Shown here: positions 17,139 through 23,941 of the stretch, piece by piece
Layout of the letters: the number at the start of each line of letters is the position of its first letter
Numbering within the stretch: position 1 is the first letter of the stretch
DNA from: Solimonas soli DSM 21787
Lineage (GTDB): Bacteria > Pseudomonadota > Gammaproteobacteria > Nevskiales > Nevskiaceae
Reading direction: 5' to 3'
DNA length: 64,000 nucleotides
Assembly (NCBI RefSeq): GCF_000474945.1
Contig: NZ_AXDW01000007.1
Coordinates: 186,001-250,000, forward strand
Translations under genes and position numbers: made by a program
Notes under the pieces: model-generated
Seen by the model: the letters and a program-made list of their open reading frames with translations, nothing else
Told to the model about the DNA's origin: nothing
The model's database searches: none

Positions 17139-18433
17139 TCGGCCTGGCGCTGCGCATCACCGTGCTGCTCGTCGCCACGCTGCTGCTGGCGACGATGACC
17201 ATCGTCGGCGGCTTCTACCTGCAACACGTCAGCGACAGCGGCCTGACGGCGCAGACGCCGATCGGCGGACGCCTCGCCGCCGCCGTCGCCCTGCTCGACG
17301 CCGATCCGGCGGCGGCGGAGCAGCTGCTGCGTGCCGCGTCGTCGCCCGATTTCGATCTGAGCCTGCGCGACGGCACGCTGCCGGACGATCGCGGCGACTA
17401 TCCGCGCCTCGCCGAACTGCTGCAGCGGCGCAACGCGGCGCTGCGCGACCGGGCGCTGCGCGTCACCGGCGGCGCACGCACCGCGGACGGCCTGCATGTC
17501 GAAGTCGGCCTGCGCGACGGCCGCGTGCTCGACGCCGCCGTGCGCGGCGCGACCCTGCGGCGCACGCTCGGGCGACCGTTCCTGATCGCGGCGATCCTGC
17601 TGGTCGGCGTGATCGGCCTCGCCGCGCTATGGGCCTTGCGTGCGCAGATCCGTCCGCTCGAGGCGCTGGCGCGCGAAGTCGAGCGCATCGGCACGCCGCA
17701 CCCGGCGGCGGCCTTGCCCGAGCGCGGCGCGCGCGAGGTGCGCCAATTGCTGGTGGCGTTCAACCGCATGCGCGGCCGCATCGAAGAGCTGCTCGCCGCG
17801 CGCACGCGCCTGCTGGCGGCCATCAGCCACGATCTCGGCACCTATCTGACGCGCCTGCGCCTGCGCATCGAACTCATCGCCGACGACGAGCAGCGCGGGC
17901 GCGCCGAACGCGATCTGCACGAGATGCAGCAACTGCTGCGCGACACCCTGGCCCTGGCGCGCAGCGAGAGCATCGAGCGCGTCGACGGCGGCGTGGTCGA
18001 TCTCGCCGCGCTGGCGCGCCACGAGACGGACGAGTATCGCGCGCTGGGCGCGGCGGTCACGTTGTCCGCCCCCGAGCATCTACATGTCGACGGCGACGCG
18101 CTCGGTCTCGGCCGCGTGCTGCACAACCTGCTCGACAATGCGCTGCGCTACGCCGGCGGCGCCGAGGTGCAGCTCGATGCCGACGGCGCCCAGGCGCGGC
18201 TCAGCGTCATCGACCATGGTCCGGGCATTCCGGCCGCCGAACGCGCGTCCGTGCTCGAACCGTTCTATCGCCGCGACGATGCGCGCACGCTCGACAGCGG
18301 CGGCGCCGGCCTGGGCCTCGCCATCGTCGCCGACATCGTGCGCCGGCATGGCGGCACGCTGCGCCTCGACGACACGCCGGGCGGCGGTCTCAGCGTCCAG
18401 ATCCTGCTGCCGCTGGCGAGGCGCGGGCAATAA
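17135..18433 (+). CDS. sensor histidine kinase, partner of the OmpR-type regulator
   Basis: A 432-residue kinase with a GTG start at 17135 overlapping the regulator's stop. Two membrane helices (about 5-27 and 149-168) flank a periplasmic domain of about 120 residues. HAMP-like and dimerisation regions follow with His232 in ISHDLGTYLTRLRL, then an HATPase domain with the N box (HNLLDNALRYAGG), DHGPGIP and GGAGLGLAIV. The H-box departs from the usual HDLRTPLTRL (R to G, P to Y). A strong hairpin terminator lies 2 bases after the stop. Confidence 0.9.
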   Translation: MIGLALRITVLLVATLLLATMTIVGGFYLQHVSDSGLTAQTPIGGRLAAAVALLDADPAAAEQLLRAASSPDFDLSLRDGTLPDDRGDYPRLAELLQRRNAALRDRALRVTGGARTADGLHVEVGLRDGRVLDAAVRGATLRRTLGRPFLIAAILLVGVIGLAALWALRAQIRPLEALAREVERIGTPHPAAALPERGAREVRQLLVAFNRMRGRIEELLAARTRLLAAISHDLGTYLTRLRLRIELIADDEQRGRAERDLHEMQQLLRDTLALARSESIERVDGGVVDLAALARHETDEYRALGAAVTLSAPEHLHVDGDALGLGRVLHNLLDNALRYAGGAEVQLDADGAQARLSVIDHGPGIPAAERASVLEPFYRRDDARTLDSGGAGLGLAIVADIVRRHGGTLRLDDTPGGGLSVQILLPLARRGQ

Positions 18434-18435
18434 AA

Positions 18436-18457
18436 AACCGCGGCCGGAGCCGCGGTT
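18436..18457. terminator. bidirectional rho-independent terminator between the kinase gene and cspA
   Basis: A 9-bp perfect stem (aaccgcggc/gccgcggtt) with loop cgga. On the minus strand it is followed by a run of T, which ends the cold shock transcript; on the plus strand a shorter T-rich stretch follows, ending the kinase operon. Confidence 0.85.
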
Positions 18458-18492
18458 CCTTTTACTGCAAGACCGCTTGCTGCAAGACTGGC

Positions 18493-18705
18493 TTAGATCG
18501 CGCGGATCTGGGTGGCCTGCATGCCCTTCGGGCCGCGAACCGCCTTGTACTCGACGCGCTGGCCTTCGGCGAGGGTCTTGAAGCCCGAACCCTGGATTTC
18601 CTTGAAGTGCGCGAAGAGGTCTTCACCGCCTTCGCTCGGCGTGATGAAGCCGAAGCCCTTGGCGTCATTGAACCACTTCACGGTGCCGGTCGAAACATTG
18701 CTCAT
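18493..18705 (-). CDS. cspA: CspA-family cold shock protein
   Basis: A 70-residue cold shock domain protein. It has [17 protein letters not shown] (RNP1), [10 protein letters not shown] (RNP2), and the C-terminal [13 protein letters not shown]. Complete and of normal length. By family it is a single-stranded RNA/DNA-binding RNA chaperone. The leader from the upstream gene is about 250 bases, room for a long 5' untranslated region of the kind that regulates csp genes, but no specific cold box was identified. Which csp paralogue it is cannot be told. Confidence 0.93.
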   Translation of the reverse strand: MSNVSTGTVKWFNDAKGFGFITPSEGGEDLFAHFKEIQGSGFKTLAEGQRVEYKAVRGPKGMQATQIRAI

Positions 18706-18916
18706 GGATACATTCCTTTTAACGATTGAAATCGGGCAATCCCGCCCGCGGGGTGCATACGGTCAAGAGGAACGCATCGGGATTTCGTGCCACCGGAGGG
18801 TGGCGGACAAGACCTACGATTAACACTGCTTGAGGCGACTGCGGCGCACACACTACGCGATCGCCGCCGGTTTGTCGAATGGTCGGGCGTCCCTGCCCCA
18901 CTTGCCGCACAAGGAA

Positions 18917-18941
18917 ACGGACCGGCGTCCTGCCGGTCCGT
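18917..18941 (-). terminator. rho-independent terminator after the OmpA lipoprotein gene
   Basis: A perfect 10-bp stem (acggaccggc/gccggtccgt) with a five-base loop, followed on the minus strand by TTTCCTTG. It lies 22 bases beyond the stop codon of the ompA-like gene. Confidence 0.8.
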
Positions 18942-18963
18942 GTGACGCGGAAAACCCAAGTTT

Positions 18964-19551
18964 TCAGCCCGCGCCGGCGGGCGCGTGGTCGATGACCAGC
19001 GCGACGCGGCGGTTCGGCTCGCCCTGCGCGCCGGTCGCGCCCGGCACGACCTGGCGGTTCTTCGCCTTGCCGTAGCTCACCGCGCGGATCTTGCTCGCAT
19101 CCAGGCCGCCGTTCTGCACGAGGTAGTCGCGCACGGCATCGGCACGCTTCTGGCCGAGCTTCTGGTTGTAGGCGGCGCTGCCCGCCGGATCGGTGAAGCC
19201 CTCGACCGTGACGACGACGTCCGGATGGTGTTCCTTGATGACCGAGGCGAACTCGTCGAGCGCCGCCTTGTCCTGGTCGCGCAGCACGGACTGCGCCGTA
19301 TCGAAGTGCGCCGCCAGATCGACGCGGACCCGACCCTGCAGCTGCGAGATCTTCGCGTCGTAGCCGGCAAAGCGGCTGTCCAGCTCGCTCTTCAGGCCGT
19401 TCAGATCGCTGCGCAGCGAAGCATCGTTGGCGCGCAGTTCCGCGATCGTCGCGTCGTAGTCCTCCTGTTTCACATAGTGATGACAGCCGGCCAGGACGAC
19501 CGCCGTCATACCCACCGCCAGCTTTGCCGCCCATGTGTACGCGTTCATCAT
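18964..19551 (-). CDS. OmpA/Pal-type peptidoglycan-binding lipoprotein
   Basis: A 195-residue protein with lipobox VVLAGC, a predicted coiled-coil spacer (YDATIAELRANDASLRSDL) and a C-terminal OmpA domain: VEGFTDPAGSAAYNQKLGQK, RADAVRDYLV, ISYGKAK-like region and NRRVALVI. The Asp and Arg that grip the peptide stem of peptidoglycan are present. By family it is an outer-membrane lipoprotein tethering the envelope. Monocistronic, with its own terminator downstream. Confidence 0.88.
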   Translation of the reverse strand: MMNAYTWAAKLAVGMTAVVLAGCHHYVKQEDYDATIAELRANDASLRSDLNGLKSELDSRFAGYDAKISQLQGRVRVDLAAHFDTAQSVLRDQDKAALDEFASVIKEHHPDVVVTVEGFTDPAGSAAYNQKLGQKRADAVRDYLVQNGGLDASKIRAVSYGKAKNRQVVPGATGAQGEPNRRVALVIDHAPAGAG

Positions 19552-19655
19552 TGTTTCTCCATGTCATCTCGGACGCCCATCCGCATTGCGGCGGACAGCG
19601 CGCACGGTACGAACGCAAAGATGAAGTGGGACTGAATCGGCGATGAACTGTGCGC

Positions 19656-20327
19656 TCAGCGCAGCAGCTCGGCCGCCGTCACCCGATGCACGCCGGCCTG
19701 GTCCATCCACTGCCATGCGCCTGCCAGCGAACCGTCGAGATCGATCGCCCGGCAGGCATCGGCAATGACCGCCGTGGCGAAGCCGTCGGCGCGCGCATCG
19801 AGCGCCGACCAGGCCACGCAGAAGTCGAGGGCGAGACCGCAGCAATAGACCGTGTCGATGCCGCGCTCGCGCAAATAGCCGGCCAGCCCGGTCCGCGTGC
19901 GGCGATCCGCCTCGACGAACGCGGAGTAGCTGTCGATCTCGCGATCGCCGCCTTTGCGGATCAGCAGCCGCGCATGCGGCAACTCGAGCTCCGCATGCAG
20001 GGCGGCACCCTCGCTGCCCTGCACGCAATGGTCCGGCCACAGCGTCTGCGGTCCATAGGGGAGCGCGATCTGCTCGAACGGCCGGCGCCCGGCGTGCCGG
20101 CTAGCGAACGAGACATGATCCGCGGGATGCCAGTCCTGCGTGAGCAGCACGTTCGCGAAGCGCGCGCCGAGCCGGTTGATCAGCGGCACGACGGCATCGC
20201 CGTCGGCGACCGGCAGGCGCCCCGACGGCATGAAGTCATTCTGCACGTCGATGACGAGCAGCGCGGCACGCGGCGACGCCGGCGGCGCGAGCGAAGGGGC
20301 GGCTTGGGACATCGGCGAACTCGGCAA
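19656..20327 (-). CDS. pncA: nicotinamidase
   Basis: A 223-residue cysteine hydrolase of the isochorismatase fold. The catalytic triad is visible: Asp in LLVIDVQNDF, Lys in LLIRKGGD, Cys in LALDFCVAW. Metal ligands come from TQDWHPADH. PncA converts nicotinamide to nicotinate in NAD salvage, in the cytoplasm. An in-frame ATG five codons downstream is an alternative start. A hairpin terminator at 20366-20392 separates it from the aminotransferase gene upstream. Confidence 0.93.
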   Translation of the reverse strand: MPSSPMSQAAPSLAPPASPRAALLVIDVQNDFMPSGRLPVADGDAVVPLINRLGARFANVLLTQDWHPADHVSFASRHAGRRPFEQIALPYGPQTLWPDHCVQGSEGAALHAELELPHARLLIRKGGDREIDSYSAFVEADRRTRTGLAGYLRERGIDTVYCCGLALDFCVAWSALDARADGFATAVIADACRAIDLDGSLAGAWQWMDQAGVHRVTAAELLR

Positions 20328-20365
20328 GAATCTGCCGCACAGCGTAGCGCGCGACCGGAAACGCG

Positions 20366-20392
20366 AAAGCCCCGGCCGAAGACCGGGGCTTT
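20366..20392 (-). terminator. rho-independent terminator after tyrB
   Basis: A perfect 10-bp stem aaagccccgg/ccggggcttt with a 7-base loop, 25 bases past the tyrB stop on the minus strand. It is nearly symmetrical in A/T ends, so it may work both ways. Confidence 0.8.
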
Positions 20393-20417
20393 GCGGATCA
20401 GCGCGGCGCGCCGGCCT

Positions 20418-21614
20418 TCACATCACGGCCGCGATCGCCTTGCAGACGTAGCCCAGGTTCTTGCTGTTCAGCGCCGCGACGCAAATGCGGCCGCTGTCGA
20501 CGCCATAGACGCCGAACTCGCTGCGCAGGCGCAGCATCTGCTCCTTGCTGAGGCCCGAGTAGCTGAACATGCCGACCTGCTGGGTGATGAAGCCCATGTC
20601 CTGCTTGACGCCGGCGGCCTTCAGGCCTTCGACGAGCTGGCTGCGCATCAGCTTGATGCGCTGGCGCATGCCGGCCAGTTCGTCCTCCCACTGTGCGCGC
20701 AGTTCCGGCGTGTTCAGCACCGCCGCCACCACCGCGCCGCCGTGCGTCGGCGGGTTGCTGTAGTTGGTGCGAATGGTGATCTTGAGCTGCGACAGCACGC
20801 GATCGGCTTCATCCTTGCTCGCGCACAGCACCGACAGCGCGCCGACGCGCTCGCCGTAGAGGCTGAAGCTCTTCGAGAAGCTGGTCGACACCAAGAAGGT
20901 CAGGCCGGCGGCGACGAACTTGCCGATCACCGCGCCGTCTTCGGCGAGACCCGCGCCGAAGCCCTGATAGGCCATGTCGAGGAAGGGCGTCAGCTTGCCC
21001 GCCTTGACGACGGCGATGATCTGCTCCCACTGCGCGGCCGTCAGGTCGTAGCCGGTCGGGTTGTGGCAGCAGGCATGCAGCACGACGATCGTGCCCGCCG
21101 CCGCGGCCTTCAGGTCGGCGAGCAGGCCGTCGAAGTCGATGCCGCGCCTGGCGGCGTCGTAATAGCGATAGCTGCCGACTTCGAAACCCGCCTGCGTGAA
21201 CAGGGCGCGGTGGTTTTCCCAGCTCGGGTCGGAGATCAGGACCTTGGCCGACGGGTTCAGCTTCTTCAGGAAGTCGGCGCCGATCTTCAGGCCGCCGGTG
21301 CCGCCAATGGCCTGCACGGTCGCGACGCGGCCGCTGTTCAGCGGCTCGCTGTCGGCGCCGAACACCAGGCTCTTCACCGCCGCGTCGTAGGCGGCGATGC
21401 CGTCGATCGGCAGGTAGCCGCGTGCCGTCGGCTTTTCCATCAGCACCTTCTCGGCGGCCTGCACGCACTGCAGCAGCGGCAGCTTGCCGTCGTCGTCGTA
21501 ATAGACGCCGACGCCAAGGTTGATCTTGTTCGGGTTCTTGTCGGCCGCGAACGCTTCGTTCAGACCCAGGATCGGATCGCGCGGCGCCATTTCGACGGCG
21601 GAAAAGAGGGACAT
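20418..21614 (-). CDS. tyrB: aromatic amino acid/aspartate aminotransferase
   Basis: A 398-residue class-I PLP aminotransferase of the Asp/aromatic subgroup. The PLP-binding Lys248 is in STSFSKSFSLYGERVG. Also visible are GVGVYYDDDGKLPLL, HACCHNPTG (substrate/PLP site) and the C-terminal RICVAALN. It transfers amino groups between aromatic or acidic amino acids and 2-oxoglutarate in the cytoplasm. The nearby uvrB is a neighbour seen in other gammaproteobacteria. tyrB versus aspC or phhC cannot be settled from sequence alone. Confidence 0.9.
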   Translation of the reverse strand: MSLFSAVEMAPRDPILGLNEAFAADKNPNKINLGVGVYYDDDGKLPLLQCVQAAEKVLMEKPTARGYLPIDGIAAYDAAVKSLVFGADSEPLNSGRVATVQAIGGTGGLKIGADFLKKLNPSAKVLISDPSWENHRALFTQAGFEVGSYRYYDAARRGIDFDGLLADLKAAAAGTIVVLHACCHNPTGYDLTAAQWEQIIAVVKAGKLTPFLDMAYQGFGAGLAEDGAVIGKFVAAGLTFLVSTSFSKSFSLYGERVGALSVLCASKDEADRVLSQLKITIRTNYSNPPTHGGAVVAAVLNTPELRAQWEDELAGMRQRIKLMRSQLVEGLKAAGVKQDMGFITQQVGMFSYSGLSKEQMLRLRSEFGVYGVDSGRICVAALNSKNLGYVCKAIAAVM

Positions 21615-21654
21615 GGGAAATCCTCGAGGAATGCCGGTCGGTCCCGAGCCGCAT

Positions 21655-21682
21655 AAAAAAGGGCCTGCCTTCCGGCAGACCC
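21655..21682 (-). terminator. terminator, probably the original terminator of the tRNA-Asn unit
   Basis: On the minus strand the sequence forms a 9-bp stem (one G-U type mismatch) with loop ggaa, followed directly by six T. It lies just beyond the residual tRNA-Asn 3' half. It fits the terminator of the ancestral tRNA-Asn transcript, now 5.6 kb from the intact tRNA because of the island. Confidence 0.7.
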
Positions 21683-21686
21683 TCCA

Positions 21687-21738
21687 TGAATTGGCTCCGC
21701 GAGCTGGACTCGAACCAGCGACCCAGTGATTAACAGTC
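21687..21738 (-). repeat. left attachment repeat (tRNA-Asn 3' half)
   Basis: 52 bases identical to 27292-27343. They include the tRNA-Asn sequence from the anticodon arm through CCA plus 4-5 flanking bases. Read as a tRNA the 5' half is missing, so this copy is not functional. Confidence 0.9.
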
Positions 21739-21778
21739 TTTATGGGACTGTATAAAAATCAATGGGCTACAGCTTGAT

Positions 21779-21841
21779 TGTCTAACCAGATTCGCGGATC
21801 GGCAGGGGCGCGGATTGTAGCGTAATTTCCTTCGTTAGACA
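21779..21841. promoter_or_regulatory. left pair of GTTAGACA motifs, putative integrase arm sites
   Basis: TGTCTAAC at 21779-21786 (inverted) and GTTAGACA at 21834-21841 match two direct copies at the right end of the island. The positions near both attachment repeats suggest integrase arm-type binding sites. This is inference from position and repetition. Confidence 0.5.
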
Positions 21842-21863
21842 GGCTCTTCTTGAACTCTGCACG

Positions 21864-21890
21864 ATGCTATATACTTTTGCCATACAGCAT
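21864..21890 (+). promoter_or_regulatory. imperfect inverted repeat upstream of vapB, putative operator
   Basis: atgctatatac and ccatacagcat are related as an 8-of-11 inverted repeat around ttttg, 14 bases before the vapB start and overlapping the only promoter-like AT-rich stretch. VapBC complexes commonly repress by binding such a site; assignment is by analogy. Confidence 0.5.
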
Positions 21891-21904
21891 TTCGGAGTGT
21901 CGAC

Positions 21905-22141
21905 ATGGAAATCGCCAAAATCTTCTGGTCCGGCCGATCGCAGGCTGTCCGTCTGCCGAAAGCCTTTCGCATTGAAGGCGATCAGGTTCGCATCCGTCGT
22001 CACGGTTCTGCCGTAATCCTGGAACCGATGCCCTCTGATTGGGCCTGGCTCGATGCAATCAGCGGTCCCGTCGACGACGACTTCCGCGCGGCTGCGACCG
22101 CTCCGCAGCCGCCGGCGCAGCAGCGTGACGAGCTGCTGTAG
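21905..22141 (+). CDS. vapB: VapB antitoxin (AbrB-type)
   Basis: A 78-residue antitoxin. The N-terminal swapped-hairpin AbrB fold is recognisable: [20 protein letters not shown], then [14 protein letters not shown]. The C-terminal tail ([13 protein letters not shown]) is the part that inhibits VapC in this family. GGAG lies 7 bases before the ATG. The stop overlaps the GTG of vapC by one base, typical of coupled toxin-antitoxin pairs. First gene of the island from the left. Confidence 0.92.
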   Translation: MEIAKIFWSGRSQAVRLPKAFRIEGDQVRIRRHGSAVILEPMPSDWAWLDAISGPVDDDFRAAATAPQPPAQQRDELL

Positions 22142-22536
22142 TGCGCTACTTGTTCGATACGAATGCGTTGATTGCACTCCTGAACGATCCTGCCGGGCTG
22201 ATCGGTCAGCGCGTGCGTCAGTACCAGCCGGAGGACTTCGGGCTTTCGGCGATCGTAGCTTTCGAGCTGTATTTCGGTGCCCATAACAGCCGTCGCAAAG
22301 CGGAAAATCTCAAGCGTTTGGACGGCCTACATTTCGAGATTGTGCCGTTCGATCTGGAAGACGCCCAGCACGCCGGTGAAATTCGTGCCGAGCTTGAAGC
22401 TGTTGGCACGCCGATCGGCGCTTGGGACGTGCAGATTGCGGGACAGGCCCGCGCCCGCGATCTGATCCTGATCAGTCATAATCTGCGCGAATTTCAGCGT
22501 GTGTCGAGGCTGCGTGTCGAAAGCTGGCAGGTGTAG
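22141..22536 (+). CDS. vapC: VapC toxin (PIN-domain ribonuclease)
   Basis: A 131-residue PIN-domain protein with a GTG start at 22141. The acidic metal site is complete: Asp6 (FDTNAL), Glu42 (AFELYFGA), Asp96 (AWDVQIA) and Asp107 (ARDLILISHN). It ends with the family motif NLREFQRV. By family it cleaves tRNA or rRNA and is neutralised by VapB. The set is intact, so it could stabilise the island. The next small gene starts inside its 3' end in another frame. Confidence 0.93.
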   Translation: MRYLFDTNALIALLNDPAGLIGQRVRQYQPEDFGLSAIVAFELYFGAHNSRRKAENLKRLDGLHFEIVPFDLEDAQHAGEIRAELEAVGTPIGAWDVQIAGQARARDLILISHNLREFQRVSRLRVESWQV

Positions 22537-22732
22537 TGATTCCGAAGATGAGCTTCGTCAGCGGATTAACGATCTTGCTGCTGCTCACGCGTCCTGCACT
22601 GCTGATGGCCTGCCGCCACCTACCGATTACGACCTGGAACTTCAGGCGCGCATGGTCAAAGGATTGATGGCGCCTGCTGAGGTCATCGAGGCTTTGAACA
22701 AGCACTATCTGCATGTTCAGATCAAACATTGA
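22514..22732 (+). CDS. small protein resembling VbhA-type antitoxins
   Basis: A 72-residue protein with GTG start at 22514 inside vapC (GTG at 22499 also possible). The core (ELRQRINDLAAAHASCTADG, LPPPTDYDLELQARMVKGLM, PAEVIEALNKHY) resembles VbhA-like antitoxins that inhibit Fic toxins, which share an A-S-x-x-x-x-GL-x-P element followed by a short helix. No Fic protein is present, so it would be an orphan or have another role. The first palindrome of the series lies 11 bases after its stop. Confidence 0.5.
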   Translation: MSKAGRCSDSEDELRQRINDLAAAHASCTADGLPPPTDYDLELQARMVKGLMAPAEVIEALNKHYLHVQIKH

Positions 22733-22743
22733 TCGCTTTGGAG

Positions 22744-22761
22744 AGTTTCGCATGCGAAACT
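22744..22761. repeat. palindrome copy 1 (AGTTTCGCATGCGAAACT)
   Basis: A perfect 18-bp palindrome followed on the plus strand by TTTT. It sits between the VbhA-like gene and the next gene, 9 bases before that gene's ATG. Identical 16-bp cores recur at 23033, 23305 and 23887. Confidence 0.95.
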
Positions 22762-22770
22762 TTTTACGAC

Positions 22771-23010
22771 ATGAGCAAGCGCAATGATGAGGTCGGCACC
22801 GGAATCAAGGTGTTCAAGGACGCTGTCGAGGCATGCTTCGATCCCGATACCGCCTCTAAACTGCGCGCGCACGCTGAGACTGGAAGTCAGCTGTCGCTCC
22901 GCTACAAGCTGTATGAACTTCTTAGCCGCATGACGCCTGAGAACTGCCCTCCTGAAACCAATTGGGGCCGGGCTGTTGGCAAAGAGGTTCTTGGCGGCGA
23001 CGAAATATAG
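22771..23010 (+). CDS. small hypothetical protein of the island
   Basis: A 79-residue acidic protein starting MSKRNDEVGTG at an ATG just after palindrome 1. The middle (KDAVEACFDPDTASKLRAHA, SLRYKLYELLSRM) is helical. No family recognised. The next palindrome lies 22 bases after its stop, so the gene occupies one interval between palindromes. The ribosome site is weak. Confidence 0.5.
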   Translation: MSKRNDEVGTGIKVFKDAVEACFDPDTASKLRAHAETGSQLSLRYKLYELLSRMTPENCPPETNWGRAVGKEVLGGDEI

Positions 23011-23016
23011 CGCAGC

Positions 23017-23247
23017 TTACTGATCGGGCTTGGTTTCGCATGCGAAACTTTCTGCTGCCGAGGTTGTTCCGTTAACGCTCTGTAGGGCCAGGCGCAAGGT
23101 CGTTACAGGCAGCTCTTCCAACGACTCGAAGGCGCGGCCGAGCTTAATCCAGTGCTCAGCTTGACCCGCGAGTGAGCGGAAATTTTTCGCTGCTTCAGCT
23201 CGAAGCGTGGCGATCGTTTCGGCCTTGAGTTTGACGGACTGCGACAT
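23017..23247 (-). CDS. ParD-like antitoxin, orphan
   Basis: A 76-residue protein on the minus strand with AAGGGG upstream of the ATG. The N-terminal part (SVKLKAETIATLRAEAAKNF, RSLAGQAEHWIKLGRAFE) matches ParD-like antitoxins, whose signature is RS-x-xGQ-x-EHW-x-xIGRA. No ParE-type toxin is adjacent. The last ten residues (ESFACETKPDQ) are read through palindrome copy 2, so the palindrome has been incorporated into the reading frame. Confidence 0.7.
   Translation of the reverse strand: MSQSVKLKAETIATLRAEAAKNFRSLAGQAEHWIKLGRAFESLEELPVTTLRLALQSVNGTTSAAESFACETKPDQ
23033..23048. repeat. palindrome copy 2 (GTTTCGCATGCGAAAC)
   Basis: A perfect 16-bp palindrome, the shared core of the series, inside the 3' end of the ParD-like gene and 22 bases after the previous plus-strand gene. 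Confidence 0.95.
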
Positions 23248-23304
23248 CTTTGATGCCCCTTGCGGTCATATTTGCATCCGTGTCGGAGTTTACTGATCAA
23301 ATCC

Positions 23305-23322
23305 AGTTTCGCATGCGAAACT
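23305..23322. repeat. palindrome copy 3 (AGTTTCGCATGCGAAACT)
   Basis: A perfect 18-bp palindrome. Its right edge touches the stop codon of the minus-strand gene at 23322-23576. Confidence 0.95.
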
Positions 23323-23576
23323 CAGAAGAGGCTGAGCTGCCCGGCGGCAGCTGCGACACCATGATCAATTCTGCATCTTCTGATCGTCAGCGCCGGCTTC
23401 CACATGTAGATGACGCGCGTGATGATCAGGGTTCGCTGCGCCTTGCGCGTCGGCGCGCGCAATCTATTGATGGCTTCCTTTGTCTTGGCCCAAGCCATCT
23501 TGATGAACTTCAGCATGGCGCTATCTCCGTTCCAGGTGGGGAGACCGAATCGCTTTTCGATTCGGCGGCCCCACAT
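23322..23576 (-). CDS. small basic hypothetical protein
   Basis: An 84-residue, strongly basic protein (KRFGLPTWNGD, MLKFIKMAWAKTKEAINRLR, RKAQRTLIITRVIYMWKP). No family recognised. It ends at palindrome copy 3. A short inverted repeat (23545-23565) lies near its start codon. It may be a nucleic-acid-binding protein judging from charge alone. Could also be non-coding. Confidence 0.35.
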   Translation of the reverse strand: MWGRRIEKRFGLPTWNGDSAMLKFIKMAWAKTKEAINRLRAPTRKAQRTLIITRVIYMWKPALTIRRCRIDHGVAAAAGQLSLF

Positions 23577-23941
23577 GGAATCGGAGATCAGATTTCGCGT
23601 AGTCGAGCACGTGTCAATGATCGCCCCGAAGGGGCCGCGCAGCGGTTTGTCGGGCCGCGCGCTTTTTTGCGGCGCGTCAAACGGTCATTGACTCGCGCGC
23701 AGCGGAGCGGAACGCCCTCCTTAGCCCTTTGGAAACGGTAGTGTTGCGTGAGCCTCCGGTGTATCGCGCACGCTCAACGCAGTGCGATTTCCCGTAATTC
23801 GCGAGCTCCGGCAATCATCGCCCTTGTTCAATCAATGGTTTACAGAATTGTTCGCGATAGACCGGAGGATGGTCGGTTTTACGGCCAGTTTCGCATGCGA
23901 AACTGAGCTACTGTCTCTTTACCATCTCCATCAGCGGCGGA
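23577..23941. other. non-coding stretch of the island with inverted repeats, possible replication origin
   Basis: No convincing gene. The stretch holds an 8-bp inverted repeat (gtcaatga at 23613-23620, tcattgac at 23685-23692) enclosing smaller hairpins (gcccc-gaa-ggggc at 23623-23635) and a six-T run, then palindrome copy 4. A structured region just before a rolling-circle Rep gene is where a nick site or the filamentous-phage intergenic origin would be expected; that role is inferred. Confidence 0.4.
23886..23905. repeat. palindrome copy 4 (20 bp)
   Basis: The same palindrome extended to 20 bp (C...G added at the ends), 37 bases before the GTG of the Rep gene. It is the longest copy. Confidence 0.95.
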
